64,000 nt of DNA from DSUN01 sp035527715 (GCA_035527715.1 DATKZY010000175.1:28669-92668), one strand, 5' to 3'; shown: positions 15,532-25,582, counted from the first letter of the stretch. Notes: generated by a model not told the origin, from the letters alone. A program made the numbers and translations.

Positions 15532-16797
15532 TCATTGCGGCATTGTGAGCATGCGGCCGGCAATCCGAGACCCCGCGTCCGGGCCGCGCTTTTCGTAGAC
15601 ACACAGCACGCGTCCCGCGCCATCGGAGGCCAGCGCGGGCCTGGTTTCCTCCGCCGCGCTGGCTGCGATGGGCACGCCGGCCTCGTCGAGCGACTTGAAG
15701 CCGTCCACCCGCGCGGCGATGAGGTCGCAGTTCTCGAAGTTCGTCACCTTCTCCCCGCCAAGGTGGTGCCGCTGCCAGACGACGAGCGAGTGCTTGCCGT
15801 CCCAGGCGCTCGCGCTTTGCCCCCACGGCCAAGTGGCCCCTGGCTTCTTCTCCCTGCCGAAGTCGAGCCACCCGGGGAGCCTGGACTTGACGCCTGCCGG
15901 CTCCTTCACCGCGTCCTGGTTCTCCAGCTTGCCGTCGGGGTTCACGAATGCGGCCCGCATCGCCCCGGGTCCGCCCCAGCCCCAGGGGTCGGGCGGCGAG
16001 CGGTGGCCGACGACCAGCCAGCCCTTGGCCGCCGCCGCCGAGAGGGAGAACGCCGCCGCCTTCGTGCTGCGAATGGTCTGGTTTCCCCACTTGGCAGAGT
16101 TGAGCGGCTTGCCCTCCGGGCCGAGCATCACGGTGAAGACGGTCTGCGAGCCATAGGCGGCCAGATAGCAGTTGCCGCCCCACGCGAGCTCGGGCTGCGG
16201 CGTGGCGCCGGTCTCGATGATCGCGCCCACCTTGCCATCGGCGCTCACGGGCGCGGCGGAGCCGCGGTAGGCCGTCTCCTCACCCACCATTCCCTGCCAG
16301 GCCACAAGAAAGCCCTTGCCGTCCGAGGCGACCGAAGGCAGCGCCTGCGTCCGCGGGGCGGCGGCCACAGCGATCGGCTCCGCGTCGAGCACCTTCCCTT
16401 CCAGGCTGATGCGCGCAGCCAGCACGTCGTAGTCCTTCCCGTTGCGGAAGTCCTGCCAGACCACAAGGAACAGGCCGCCGCCGAAGGCCACGCGGGGGTG
16501 TTCCTGAACGCCGTCCTTGCAGGGAGCGACCTCAATGCCTTTGGGGTCGAGGACCTGGCCGTCAGCCGAGATGCGCGCGGCGAAGACCCGCGCCTTGCCG
16601 CCCTTGCCGTGCCAGCCCTCGCGCCAGACGGCCAGGTACACGCCGCCGCCAAACGCCGCGTCGGGCGTGGCCTGAATGCCCTCGCCCGGCCCGTCGGGCA
16701 GCAGGAGGGACTCCTCGCCGACCCCGATGCTCCCTTCGCCGCCAGCAGCCAAGGGGACAACTGCGACCATGAGCACGCTGAGAAGGAGGCGTCTCAT
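15532..16797 (-). CDS. Secreted repeat protein, probable beta-propeller
   Basis: 421 residues. A signal peptide (MRRLLLSVLMVAVVPLAAGG) is followed by repeated blocks of the kind AARISLEGKVLDAEPIAVA and ASDGKGFLVAWQG, spaced about 50 residues and ending in V-x-W. This is a propeller-like pattern of unknown ligand. The function is not recognised. The ATG at 16797 overlaps the preceding stop by 4 bases (ATGA), so the two secreted proteins are translationally coupled. Confidence 0.7.
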   Translation of the reverse strand: MRRLLLSVLMVAVVPLAAGGEGSIGVGEESLLLPDGPGEGIQATPDAAFGGGVYLAVWREGWHGKGGKARVFAARISADGQVLDPKGIEVAPCKDGVQEHPRVAFGGGLFLVVWQDFRNGKDYDVLAARISLEGKVLDAEPIAVAAAPRTQALPSVASDGKGFLVAWQGMVGEETAYRGSAAPVSADGKVGAIIETGATPQPELAWGGNCYLAAYGSQTVFTVMLGPEGKPLNSAKWGNQTIRSTKAAAFSLSAAAAKGWLVVGHRSPPDPWGWGGPGAMRAAFVNPDGKLENQDAVKEPAGVKSRLPGWLDFGREKKPGATWPWGQSASAWDGKHSLVVWQRHHLGGEKVTNFENCDLIAARVDGFKSLDEAGVPIAASAAEETRPALASDGAGRVLCVYEKRGPDAGSRIAGRMLTMPQ

Positions 16798-17978
16798 GGC
16801 TTCACCTCCTTCGCGTTGTAGGCCCGCCAGAGTCCGTTCGGCTCGCCCGAGCACGACAGGTAGACGCCCCCCTTCGCGTCGGTCGCCACGACCGCGTTCC
16901 AGCACAGGAACACCTCCTCGGCGGGCACGCCGACCGCGTCCTTCGGCCACTTGTACCGGTCGGGCTTGGCGCCGACGACGGTGCGGAGCCAGCTGCCCTT
17001 GAGCCAGCGGAAGCGATTCTCGTCCGGCCCGCCGCACCAGAGGGCCTGGTGGAAGGGGTCCCAGCAGACGTAGGCGCAGCCGGAGTTGAAGCTGGCCCAG
17101 GTGAGGGCTGGGCCGTCGCAGTTGGCGTTATAGCGCTTCTGCTGCGGCGTCTGCTCCTGGGGCCGCCACTTTTCGGGCTTGGGCATGCCGGCCACGGTGG
17201 AGACCTCGCCCTTCTTGAGGTCAATGCGGCGCACACAGAAGTTCCAGTGGTCGGAGAGGTAGAGCGTGTCGTCGTCCTCGCCGGCGCAGAGGTTGCCGCC
17301 GAGGCCGATCATGGCGAACGTCGCCTCGGCCAGCGGGCCGTCGGTGCGTTTGCCGCTGTGGACCTTGGCGTTGAGGGTCGTCACTGCGCCGTCCTCGATG
17401 CGGCGGATGCGCTCGTTGTGGTCGAGGATGTAGACCGTGCCGCGGGACGTGATGACGATGCTGTCAATGCGCGTGAAGGTGGCGGCCGCGGCGGGGCCGT
17501 CGTCGTAGCCCGGCTTGCCTTGCACTCCCGCCACCACCTCGGCCCGGGCCGGGGCGTCGGGGCTGGTCACCAGGCGCCTCAGGCAGTTGCGGCCCGTCAG
17601 GTAGAGCCCCTTGTCCTTCGGGTTGTAGGCCACGCCGGCGTGGGCGCAGACCTGTTGGGTCGTGCCCTGAAGCAGATCCCCGTCCTCGAAGACCAGCCGC
17701 AGCGTCCCGCTGGCGTCCACCTCCGCCAGGCCGCCTGGGAAGGGGATGATGACCGTGCCATCTGGGAGCGGGCAGGCCCCGCAGCGGCCCAGGCCGCCGA
17801 CCTCGCGCGCCGGCCCCTGGAGGAACTCCGGCCCGGCCGTGCTGTTGCCCGCGAAGCGGTCCACCAGCCAATCGGCGGCTGAGTCGTCGAGGATCATCTT
17901 CGGCATGTCCTCGGGCTGCTGAGCCGCGGCCGCGGCCAGCAGCACCGTCGTGCAGGCTAGAACGCAAACCCATCTCAT
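16794..17978 (-). CDS. Secreted NHL/propeller-type protein
   Basis: 394 residues with signal peptide MRWVCVLACTTVLLAAAAA. NHL-like motifs include GTVYILDHNERIRRIEDGAV and NNF-type blades such as LYLSDHWNFCVRRIDL followed by GEVSTVAGMP. The ligand is unknown. I chose the ATG at 17978 because GAGGAGG lies 7 bases upstream; the ATG at 17984 touches it. It is coupled to the next gene by an ATGA overlap. Confidence 0.7.
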   Translation of the reverse strand: MRWVCVLACTTVLLAAAAAQQPEDMPKMILDDSAADWLVDRFAGNSTAGPEFLQGPAREVGGLGRCGACPLPDGTVIIPFPGGLAEVDASGTLRLVFEDGDLLQGTTQQVCAHAGVAYNPKDKGLYLTGRNCLRRLVTSPDAPARAEVVAGVQGKPGYDDGPAAAATFTRIDSIVITSRGTVYILDHNERIRRIEDGAVTTLNAKVHSGKRTDGPLAEATFAMIGLGGNLCAGEDDDTLYLSDHWNFCVRRIDLKKGEVSTVAGMPKPEKWRPQEQTPQQKRYNANCDGPALTWASFNSGCAYVCWDPFHQALWCGGPDENRFRWLKGSWLRTVVGAKPDRYKWPKDAVGVPAEEVFLCWNAVVATDAKGGVYLSCSGEPNGLWRAYNAKEVKP

Positions 17979-18134
17979 GGCCATGCCTCCTCTAAGCTTG
18001 CAGCCGCCTCGCGCGTGGCTAGCCGGACATCTCGTTCGCCATCGTAGCCCCAAGTGGCACCCGGGCGCAAGTCCCCCATCCCACCATTCCTGCCTTCCTG
18101 GCTGTCTCGGGGTACCGCTGCTTCCGGAACCACT

Positions 18135-18218
18135 TGTCCGACTCGGTGCGCTTGGCGTTCGCGCTAGCTCGCTCAATCTCCTCAGCTCATTCTGCTCGTG
18201 CTGCCTCTGACACGTGCT
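18135..18218 (-). repeat. Diverged duplicated segment B (in-frame TGA)
   Basis: On the minus strand it reads AAEHVSEAARAE, stop, AEEIERASANAKRTESD. It is the partner of 15425-15508, with a TGA at the equivalent codon. The surrounding spacer 17979-18470 holds no complete gene. Confidence 0.45.
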
Positions 18219-18470
18219 CTGCGGCGTCCACAATGACCACCGTGAAGCGGCTCTGTGGGAACCGAGAGCCGCTTCATGACTTTGCTTCAATATGGAGAAG
18301 AAGTGGCCCCCGGTCTCGCCCAGCTGCCGCGCCACTGATCTCGAGGTGGGGAACGCTTCCGATGGCCGGCTTCGCCACGGCGAGTTGGTGCACCGGAAGA
18401 TAGAACGTGTGGACCTCACCCGCCCGCGTGGGAGCTCGGCTGCGACCTCCGCCGCGGCGGCTGACCAGCC

Positions 18471-20243
18471 TCAGTCCCCTTCCACGCCGTACTTCTTTCG
18501 GAGGACCTGTCCGGCGAGTTTGCGGATCCGCTCCGCCGCCTTTACCGCCGCCGGCTCTTCCGCCCCGATGATGGCGGCCTGCTGTCTCAGCCGCTTGACC
18601 ATCACGCGGTAATCTCCAATCATGCGATGCTGCGTCCCGGCGATCTCCCGCAGTTCGCGTGTCAGGGTCTTGCACTCGCCGAGGTTCTCGGGGTCGCTCC
18701 TTGACGCGATCTCTCTGACCCGTTGGCCGAGCTGGGCGGCGTGCGCCGGGTTCTTGATGGTCGGGAGTTTCTCCTGGTACAGAGCCTCGATCTCCTTCGC
18801 GTTCTTCCCGGCCTCGTCGAGCAGTTGGTGGGTGGCGGGCGCCGAGTCCCGCCGCATCGTGGCACACAGCTCGCCCAGTTGCCTGCCGAAGCCGCGGAAC
18901 TCCAAGACCCTGGCGTTGATGGCTCTGTTGTCGGCCAGGATGTCGTCCACCAGATGGCCGATGAGAACGCTTTCCCTTGCCTCAATACCCAGGATGAAGA
19001 GGTACTCGATGGGCGTCGTCGTGTCGCACACCCCGCGGCCGAAGTTCTTCCGTCCCGTGTTGGCGCTCCGGCCCTGAAGCCCCTCTCGGTCCAGCACGTA
19101 TTCACACGGCCCCACGCCCAGCGTGTCGCGCACGATGTCCACCGGCGTGAAGGTCGCAAGGGGCGTTTCCTTCTTCCTGTCCGACGGGTAAACCAGGACA
19201 GAATCCATCGCTCCCTTCACGTCGATGAACCGTCGGGAGAGGCGCACGAGGCCGTTGTCGCCATCGAACCAGCACGGCCACACCATCTCCTGGTAGAGGT
19301 ACATCCAGGTGTCGCCCCTCCGGTCGTGGAAGTCCCACGAATCGCTCCGGCGTTGGGCGCAGAAGTTCGCCCGCCACTTCGCCGGGAAGGGTCTCTTCCA
19401 TCCGAGAGCGACGTCCCGATCGGCGTAGGGCTCCCGCAGTCTGTGCTCGTGCCAGATGCCCGGGGAGTGGAGGAGCGCCACGTAGACGCTCTTGCCGTCG
19501 AAGGCGATCTCGGTGGCCCCGATGCGGCGCTCCTCCTTCGCCCCCGCCAGGACGAGTTCCGCTTCCTGACTGCCGGTCGGCCACACGCTCATCGCGATGG
19601 TATTCTCCCCCTCGAGGAGATTCAGCACGAAATTCTCCGAGGGGACGATCAACCTGGGCCGGGAATAGGATCGCGGATCGAAGACCATATCGGCCCCGAA
19701 GAAATCCGGGAGCACGGCGAACCGCGTCGCGGCCTCGACCCGGATTCGACCCGCATTCTGGACCGGCCTGCACTCGATGAACACGCGGCCCCGGGCCAAC
19801 GAGTAAGTCGTGCGGATCTCCTGCCCGCTCTGCGTCCGGGTCGAGACCTCGAGCGCGACCTCGTCCTCGCTGTTCTTCCGGACCACGATCTGGCCCAGGC
19901 TGGTCGTCTGCTGCCCGCCCGGTGCGATGGGAACGAGCCGCACCCGGTCCGTGCCTTGTTGAGGGACAGGCTTCGGGCAGACCAGCGGACCGGCGCTCCG
20001 ACGACAGAAGACGACGGCGATCCGTTCGTTCTCGACCACGACGTCGCCCTCGAGGGCGTGCGCCGCCGTGCCGGGGCTGACCAGTTCCCAGCCCTTCTTC
20101 CCGCCGAGGTCCACCTCTCCCCCGTCGGCGACGCGGCGCGTGTCCCAGAGAACGGTGTGCGGAGCGGTGTCCTCGCCGGCGGCCCCACACCTCCAGCAGA
20201 ATGTAGCCGCCAGAAGCAAGAGGAGAGCAGCACGTAGTTCCAT
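18471..20243 (-). CDS. Secreted protein of unknown function, paralogue of the next gene upstream
   Basis: 590 residues. The signal peptide is MELRAALLLLLAATFC. I do not recognise the family. A beta-rich half (VVVENERIAVVFCRRSAGPL to about residue 330) is followed by a helical half (from about residue 400). It shares two blocks with the gene at 20272: VVEN-[DE] with a following sandwich-like region, and FTPVDIVRDTLGVG...LDREGLQG. ATGs at 20252 and 20261 are also in frame, but they lie in GGGACCCAATGGG-type repeat DNA, so 20243 is preferred. Confidence 0.65.
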   Translation of the reverse strand: MELRAALLLLLAATFCWRCGAAGEDTAPHTVLWDTRRVADGGEVDLGGKKGWELVSPGTAAHALEGDVVVENERIAVVFCRRSAGPLVCPKPVPQQGTDRVRLVPIAPGGQQTTSLGQIVVRKNSEDEVALEVSTRTQSGQEIRTTYSLARGRVFIECRPVQNAGRIRVEAATRFAVLPDFFGADMVFDPRSYSRPRLIVPSENFVLNLLEGENTIAMSVWPTGSQEAELVLAGAKEERRIGATEIAFDGKSVYVALLHSPGIWHEHRLREPYADRDVALGWKRPFPAKWRANFCAQRRSDSWDFHDRRGDTWMYLYQEMVWPCWFDGDNGLVRLSRRFIDVKGAMDSVLVYPSDRKKETPLATFTPVDIVRDTLGVGPCEYVLDREGLQGRSANTGRKNFGRGVCDTTTPIEYLFILGIEARESVLIGHLVDDILADNRAINARVLEFRGFGRQLGELCATMRRDSAPATHQLLDEAGKNAKEIEALYQEKLPTIKNPAHAAQLGQRVREIASRSDPENLGECKTLTRELREIAGTQHRMIGDYRVMVKRLRQQAAIIGAEEPAAVKAAERIRKLAGQVLRKKYGVEGD

Positions 20244-20271
20244 GCGTCCCATATGCCCCATTGGGTCCCAT

Positions 20272-22905
20272 CTATTCGTATGGCCGCGGGCCCAGCCAGA
20301 AGGCGGGCACTTCGTAGTCCTCGCCTCGCCAGCCGCCCTCGATGTAGAATCGGTTTCTCAGGACGCTCTGGCAGGAGGTCATGATCTTCTCGGCAGCGTC
20401 TATGAGATCGGGCCGTGTCAACGGCGCGCTTCCGGCCGCGTCCCGCAACTCCACGGCGAGCTTTCGGTACGCCTTGAGCATCTCCTCGCGAGGCCCGACG
20501 GCCGCGAGGAGTTCCTTGCAGCATTCCTCGAACCGCTTCCGGTTCTCGCGGGACTCCTTGGCGGTCAACTGCCTGATCCTGGCGCACAGCGGCAGGACCT
20601 CCTTCGGGCTTCTCAGGCTGCGCTGCTTCTCGCCAAGCTCGCCGAGCCTCTGCGAGAGGGACGTCGCGCCCTCGAGCTTCGCGGCCGCGGGGCCCACATT
20701 CGCTGAAAGGACCTCCCGCGCGAAGCCGGCATACTCCGCCAGCCGCTGGTCCATCCCCTCGACGAAGAGCGGGATGTCATCGCAGAGGTGGCCGGCGTAC
20801 ACGCTGTCCTGCGCCTCCAATTGCCGCTGGAACAGGAAACGCAGGGATTCGATCGTCACGGAGAGCTCTGCCCACGTCGTCGGCCCGGCCGCCCGGCGGT
20901 AGCCGGTGAGCCCCTCTTCGTCCAGTGCCCGCTGCGCGGCTTGCAGCCCGAGCGCGTCGCGCACGAGATCCGCGGGGGTCAGCGCATCAAGGGGGGTGCT
21001 GGCAGTGCGATCGTAGAGGTAGATCGCGCCGAGCCGCACGGCGGCAGCGAAATCCCTGGTCCTGCGGAAGAGAGCGTCCTTCTTGTCGAAGAACGCGGAT
21101 TCCTTCTCGCGGAAGAACGTGGAGTAGCGCTTCCCGTCGCCCCGCACCGTCAGGCGCCAGGCGGCCTCGAACGGCATCTGCCACTTGAACCTGAGCGGGT
21201 CCGGCTGGCCTTCAGTGCCGAAGCGTTCAAGGTGCCAGGTCCGTTCACCGGAAACGACCCCAGCGGACACGCAGCGGCCCTGAAACGCCACGTCCGCGCC
21301 CAGGAGGGACCGCTCTTTCCCCTTCCGTAGTTCCATCCGCTGGCCTTGCTCGGGACAGACCACCACCAGCAGGTCTGATCCGTCCCCAAGCAGTCCGGTC
21401 ACGACTGGCGCCCACGGCAGGAAGGCTCTCCCCTCGCCGAGCGTCTCCGGACCAACGACGACGTCGTCGCCGAATCGGTCGGTCGCGACAACGCACTGCA
21501 ACGGCGCCGCAATCCGGAGCTTGCCCGCGTTCTCGATTGGGGTCACCTGAACCAACGCTCGGCTCCCGCCGAGCGACCAGGACGCCTTCAGGGGTGCGCC
21601 TTCCGAGCGCGACGAGGATTCCAGCGCGCATTCCTCTGGGCCGTACCGGAGCACCCGGACCGATTCCACCGGCCCGGCCGCCCTGCCCTGCGGGTCCAGC
21701 GGGCCGAGCTCGATCGCGCTTCGCCCCGCGCCATTTGGGATCAGGACCGCGCCTGCGCTTCCGGCGAGCAGTAGGAGCACCGCTTTGTCGTTCTCGACCA
21801 CGTACCCGCCACGCGAGTTTCGTGGCAGGGCATTCCCAAAGGGGACTGCATTCCATCCTTTCCTCTCGCGGCAGAAGGCTGCCCAGTCCGCAGGAACCGC
21901 GGCCAGCGGTGGGGCGATCTCCCACAGATGGATGCGAGGCGGCGGGCGAACAGCCGTGCCCTGCACCGGCTGGGGGGTGGGCCTCCTGCCTGGCCGTTCG
22001 ACCCCCCAGTCCGGGCACAGCACGGAGCGGGCAGCTCCCGGTGGAACCAGGAACGTCCGCGTCCCGTCGGTGCGGGTCACAGCGATCTGCCATGGGCCTT
22101 TCGGCCTCGGACCCTGGCAGTAAGCGATCGCGGTCCCGTCTGGCGACCATGCGGGACGACGCTGGATTCCGCCGGTCGTTGTCAGTTGGCGCTTGTGGCT
22201 CCCATCGGCGTCCATCATCCAGATGTGCGCCCCGCTCTGGTAGGCGATCCTGTCCCCCGTCGGCGCCCACCTGGGTGCGCCGAGCGTCTCGCCCTCAGCC
22301 AGTCGCTTCGGCTCAACCGCACCGGGCGTCATCAGGAAGATCGCGTCGTCTGCGCCGCGGCCAACCACGAACAGAATCTGCCGACCATCGGGAGAGCAGG
22401 CCGGCCAGGAGCAGGAGTTCCGGCCTGTGGGGCTGATGACGGACTCTTCTCCGGTCGCGAGCGATCTCCCCACGATCTGGCCTCGGCGGCGGAAGGCAAT
22501 CCGCCGGCCGTCTGGAAACCAGTCGCCCTGGTCCCCGTCGCAGACCCTCTTCGGCTCCGCCCCTTCCCGGCTCATCGTCCAGAGGCCCGGCGTGCCGCCG
22601 CGGGTGGAGGTGAACAGTATCCGGCCGCCGTTGGGGGAGAATCGCGGGTTGACGTCTTCACCGAAGAGGTAGTTGAGCCTTGCGATGTCCGCACCGCGGA
22701 CATCGCTCAGAAAGGTGCCGACCACGGTTGCGTATTGCTTGCAGACCACGAGAGCGCCGGTCAGCCCAGCGTACTGGGCTTCCTCCTTGCCGCCGCCGAG
22801 CGCGGGCACGGCTCCGGCGCACACCAGCGCGATGAGAACAGTGCCCCCCAGGGGCCTCCTGAAAGGCCCACGGCTGAGGCAAGGCCAGCGACAGCTCCCG
22901 CTCAT
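20272..22905 (-). CDS. Secreted TolB/PD40-propeller protein with C-terminal unknown domain
   Basis: 877 residues with a signal peptide (about residues 17-38). Residues about 85-300 are TolB-like PD40 blades: NPRFSPNGGRILFTSTRGG, GDWFPDGRRIAFRRRG, PAWSPDGTAIAYCQG. The rest (from about residue 350, GGYVVENDKAVLLLLAG) is the same domain pair as in the neighbouring 590-residue protein, including LTPADLVRDALGLQ and ALDEEGL. The shared domain is unrecognised. It is the first gene of a minus-strand run of four secreted proteins, with a promoter at 22963-22991. Confidence 0.7.
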   Translation of the reverse strand: MSGSCRWPCLSRGPFRRPLGGTVLIALVCAGAVPALGGGKEEAQYAGLTGALVVCKQYATVVGTFLSDVRGADIARLNYLFGEDVNPRFSPNGGRILFTSTRGGTPGLWTMSREGAEPKRVCDGDQGDWFPDGRRIAFRRRGQIVGRSLATGEESVISPTGRNSCSWPACSPDGRQILFVVGRGADDAIFLMTPGAVEPKRLAEGETLGAPRWAPTGDRIAYQSGAHIWMMDADGSHKRQLTTTGGIQRRPAWSPDGTAIAYCQGPRPKGPWQIAVTRTDGTRTFLVPPGAARSVLCPDWGVERPGRRPTPQPVQGTAVRPPPRIHLWEIAPPLAAVPADWAAFCRERKGWNAVPFGNALPRNSRGGYVVENDKAVLLLLAGSAGAVLIPNGAGRSAIELGPLDPQGRAAGPVESVRVLRYGPEECALESSSRSEGAPLKASWSLGGSRALVQVTPIENAGKLRIAAPLQCVVATDRFGDDVVVGPETLGEGRAFLPWAPVVTGLLGDGSDLLVVVCPEQGQRMELRKGKERSLLGADVAFQGRCVSAGVVSGERTWHLERFGTEGQPDPLRFKWQMPFEAAWRLTVRGDGKRYSTFFREKESAFFDKKDALFRRTRDFAAAVRLGAIYLYDRTASTPLDALTPADLVRDALGLQAAQRALDEEGLTGYRRAAGPTTWAELSVTIESLRFLFQRQLEAQDSVYAGHLCDDIPLFVEGMDQRLAEYAGFAREVLSANVGPAAAKLEGATSLSQRLGELGEKQRSLRSPKEVLPLCARIRQLTAKESRENRKRFEECCKELLAAVGPREEMLKAYRKLAVELRDAAGSAPLTRPDLIDAAEKIMTSCQSVLRNRFYIEGGWRGEDYEVPAFWLGPRPYE

Positions 22906-22962
22906 CCCGGCTTCCGCCACGTCCAGGGGATCGCTTGTCGGACCCACGGTCGAACGGCACGG

Positions 22963-22991
22963 ATCTTACACCACCGATGCGTGTGACTCAA
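22963..22991 (-). promoter_or_regulatory. Promoter for the secreted-protein run
   Basis: Minus strand TTGAGT (22986-22991), 17-base spacer, TAAGAT (22963-22968); 4 of 6 matches in each box. Confidence 0.4.
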
Positions 22992-23192
22992 CTGGCCATC
23001 GAAGGCGCTGGACATCCCCGTCCCAACCACCTCCCACCACGGTGTCCCTGATGCCGAACTCCGCCGCAGGGTCTGCCTGGACATCGCCGACTACTGTGAT
23101 CGCTCCGCTGCTGCGGACCCGCTGCTCGTTCGCACGCACGAGTGGCGGCAGCCCGCCGCGTGCAGTTCGGGCCGTCGTGGCAGCGGAAGGGC

Positions 23193-23221
23193 TTGACACC
23201 TCCGCCCGGGTGCGGTATCTG
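23193..23221 (+). promoter_or_regulatory. Promoter for the hydrolase-DUF4091 pair
   Basis: TTGACA (23193-23198), 17-base spacer, TATCTG (23216-23221). The context TTGACACC...GGTATCTGTGG is nearly repeated at 35597-35625. The rest of the 22906-23299 spacer shows nothing else. Confidence 0.5.
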
Positions 23222-23299
23222 TGGGCTGAACGCAATCGTCCCAGGGGAGCACCAGCTGCTCGAGTGGAACCGAAGAGAATGGTCAAAGGGAGAACCGCT

Positions 23300-25582
23300 A
23301 TGCGTCGGACAATGAGCTCCATCGCGGTCCTTGCGGTCCTCTTGTGGAGGGTTTCCCCGCTCTGTGGGGGGACTGTCAGCGAGAGCCTTGGCCCGCCCTC
23401 GCTGGGCCATGTCACCCACGCGGGCAAGCTCACGATCGCTCCCGGCGCGGACGGGACCGTGGTGGCCGCCGACCTCTCGTCGATCCCACGGGGGGCGAAG
23501 GTCTTCCACGCCTCGCTCATCGCCATCCGCCAGCCCAAGGGGCTCGAGGACCGCCAGGACGACTGGCTCCTGCCGGTGGTCGTCTACGCCTCGCCGGACG
23601 CCTCGACGCCGCTCGTGTTCGAGGCCCCCTGGTATCGGAGCTTCGACGTCACCGAGGCCGTCCGCAAAGCCGTTGCGGAGGACGCCAGGACCGCCAAGTT
23701 CCTCGTCAAGCAGTTCTACCGTTGGATTCCGCAGTCCACTGAGTTGCGCGTGACCTGGGAGGGCGTGGCGAGCGACCTACCACCGCAGGTCACCGGCGCG
23801 CGGGCCTTCCACAGGAGCGGCAACACGTTCATCACGTGGAACGAGGTCGAGAAGCTCACAGACAAGGCAGAACTGACCATCGGCGAGCTGGCCGCGGTCC
23901 GCAAGGAGCTGGCCGAGAAGGAGAAGACGCGCAGGGTCCGCTACCGCGTGCTCCGCCACACCCAGCCGATCACGGCTGCAAACGTCGGCGAGGCGCAGAT
24001 GCTGGCGGATGTCGAGCCGCTGAGCTGCGCGAACTGCGACGGCGGCCTCGACCACTGGAACCGGAAAAGCGAGGCGCAGAACCGCTTCGTCGTCGAGGAC
24101 GGCAAGGGCAAACTCCCGTGGGGCACGGGCCTCTACGTCCACACGACCACGGAGCAGGAGGGCACGTTCCACTACGCCGTCGTCACGGTCATCAACGGCC
24201 GTGCCAACCTGAAAGACATCTCGCCCGCGAACGCCCCCACCGAGCCGGTCAGCGAGAAGGCGAGCCCCATTCCCATCCCGGTCCTCCAACTCGACACAGT
24301 GGCGGACAAGAATGAGTTCGGCGGCGTGCGCAATGGGGCGCGGGTCCGCCTCTACGTCACCTGGAACGCCGAGCCATTCACCAACGTGCCGAACATGGCC
24401 TATGACTGGTGCGTGACCGTGGACGAGAAGCAGCTCGCCAATCCCGCGCCCGTGGGGCTGTACCTTCACGAATGGGGCGGTACCCACGTGCGGACGACCT
24501 GGGCCTGGCCCGGCGGCCGCACCGGCATCCTGGTCAGCGGCAACGACTTCCCGCCGCAGACCTGGTGGTATGGCTGGCACGAGGCCAAGGGCACCTCGCG
24601 CTCCTGGGGCACCGGCAAGGTGCACAACTACACCGAACGGCGCGTGCTGGCCTTCCTCGACTGGGTGGCCACGCAGTGGCCGGTGGACAGGAATCGCGTC
24701 TTCGCCCAGGGTGGCTCGATGGGCGGCTCCGGCATCTACACCTTCGCCCTGCGGAACGGTGACCGCTTCGCCATGGTCCGAGGCAACGTCGGCATCGCCA
24801 ACTGGACAATTCGCGGCCATTTCACCACGGCGCTCGAGCTCTGCACCGGCTACCTCAACTGGACCACCATTCCCGCCTCCGACGCGCCCAACGTCGCGGC
24901 CCGCATGAACATGGCGCAATGGCTCCGCGAGAACCCCACGGTCGAAACCCCGTTCCTCGCCGCCGGGAACGGCAAGGACGACGGGGCGATCGGCTGGGAG
25001 CAAGCGTTGACCTTCTTCCGCGCCCTCCAGGAGACCAGGCGGCCCCACGCCGTCTTCTGGGGGCTGCACGGCCACGGAACGCCGCCCCCCGACCTCCGGA
25101 CTGACGACAAGCGCACCCAGAAGTTCCGCCTCGACCAGTCCCTGCCCGCCTTTGCCGGGTGCAGCCTCGACAACGACCTCGGTACGGGCAGGAAGCTCGA
25201 AAAGCCCAGAGAGGTCAAGAACCGTCACGGCGAGCTGAGGAAGGACTCGTTCGATGGCGACCCGGAAGGGGGCCTGAACCTCTACCTCCGCTGGGAGACC
25301 GACGACCTGGTGGACGAGCCGGACAGGTGGGCGATCACAGCCTTCCTGACCGCGGGACGCAACGGGGCACCGAAGGACGAATGCACCGTGGACATCACGC
25401 CGCGCTGCTGTCGAGAGTTCAAGCCCAGGCCCGGCGATCACTTCCGATGGACCAACACCTCCGTCGCCGATGGGAAGGGGGTTCAGTCCGGCCGCATCAC
25501 GGCAGACAAGTGGGGCCTGGTCACCGTGCCGAAGGTGCTCGTGACCAAGGGCAGGAACCGGATCGCTCTCGCGAGAGACTGA
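23300..25582 (+). CDS. Secreted alpha/beta-hydrolase (esterase-like)
   Basis: 760 residues. The signal peptide is MRRTMSSIAVLAVLLWRVSP. A beta-rich N-terminal region leads to an alpha/beta-hydrolase domain with nucleophile elbow FAQGGSMGGSGIY near residue 475 (G-x-S-x-G), followed by the helix GDRFAMV. The likely acid is in FLAAGNGKDDG and the likely His in WGLHGHGTPPP near residue 590. By family it could be an esterase releasing acyl groups from polysaccharide; the substrate is unknown. AGGGAG precedes the ATG at 23300. An in-frame ATG at 23279 is also possible. Confidence 0.75.
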   Translation: MRRTMSSIAVLAVLLWRVSPLCGGTVSESLGPPSLGHVTHAGKLTIAPGADGTVVAADLSSIPRGAKVFHASLIAIRQPKGLEDRQDDWLLPVVVYASPDASTPLVFEAPWYRSFDVTEAVRKAVAEDARTAKFLVKQFYRWIPQSTELRVTWEGVASDLPPQVTGARAFHRSGNTFITWNEVEKLTDKAELTIGELAAVRKELAEKEKTRRVRYRVLRHTQPITAANVGEAQMLADVEPLSCANCDGGLDHWNRKSEAQNRFVVEDGKGKLPWGTGLYVHTTTEQEGTFHYAVVTVINGRANLKDISPANAPTEPVSEKASPIPIPVLQLDTVADKNEFGGVRNGARVRLYVTWNAEPFTNVPNMAYDWCVTVDEKQLANPAPVGLYLHEWGGTHVRTTWAWPGGRTGILVSGNDFPPQTWWYGWHEAKGTSRSWGTGKVHNYTERRVLAFLDWVATQWPVDRNRVFAQGGSMGGSGIYTFALRNGDRFAMVRGNVGIANWTIRGHFTTALELCTGYLNWTTIPASDAPNVAARMNMAQWLRENPTVETPFLAAGNGKDDGAIGWEQALTFFRALQETRRPHAVFWGLHGHGTPPPDLRTDDKRTQKFRLDQSLPAFAGCSLDNDLGTGRKLEKPREVKNRHGELRKDSFDGDPEGGLNLYLRWETDDLVDEPDRWAITAFLTAGRNGAPKDECTVDITPRCCREFKPRPGDHFRWTNTSVADGKGVQSGRITADKWGLVTVPKVLVTKGRNRIALARD

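Noticed and set aside
22673..23299. Long N-terminal extension of the secreted hydrolase frame
   Set aside because: It runs antisense through the start of the minus-strand propeller gene and the divergent promoters. The signal peptide and ribosome-binding site fix the start at 23300.
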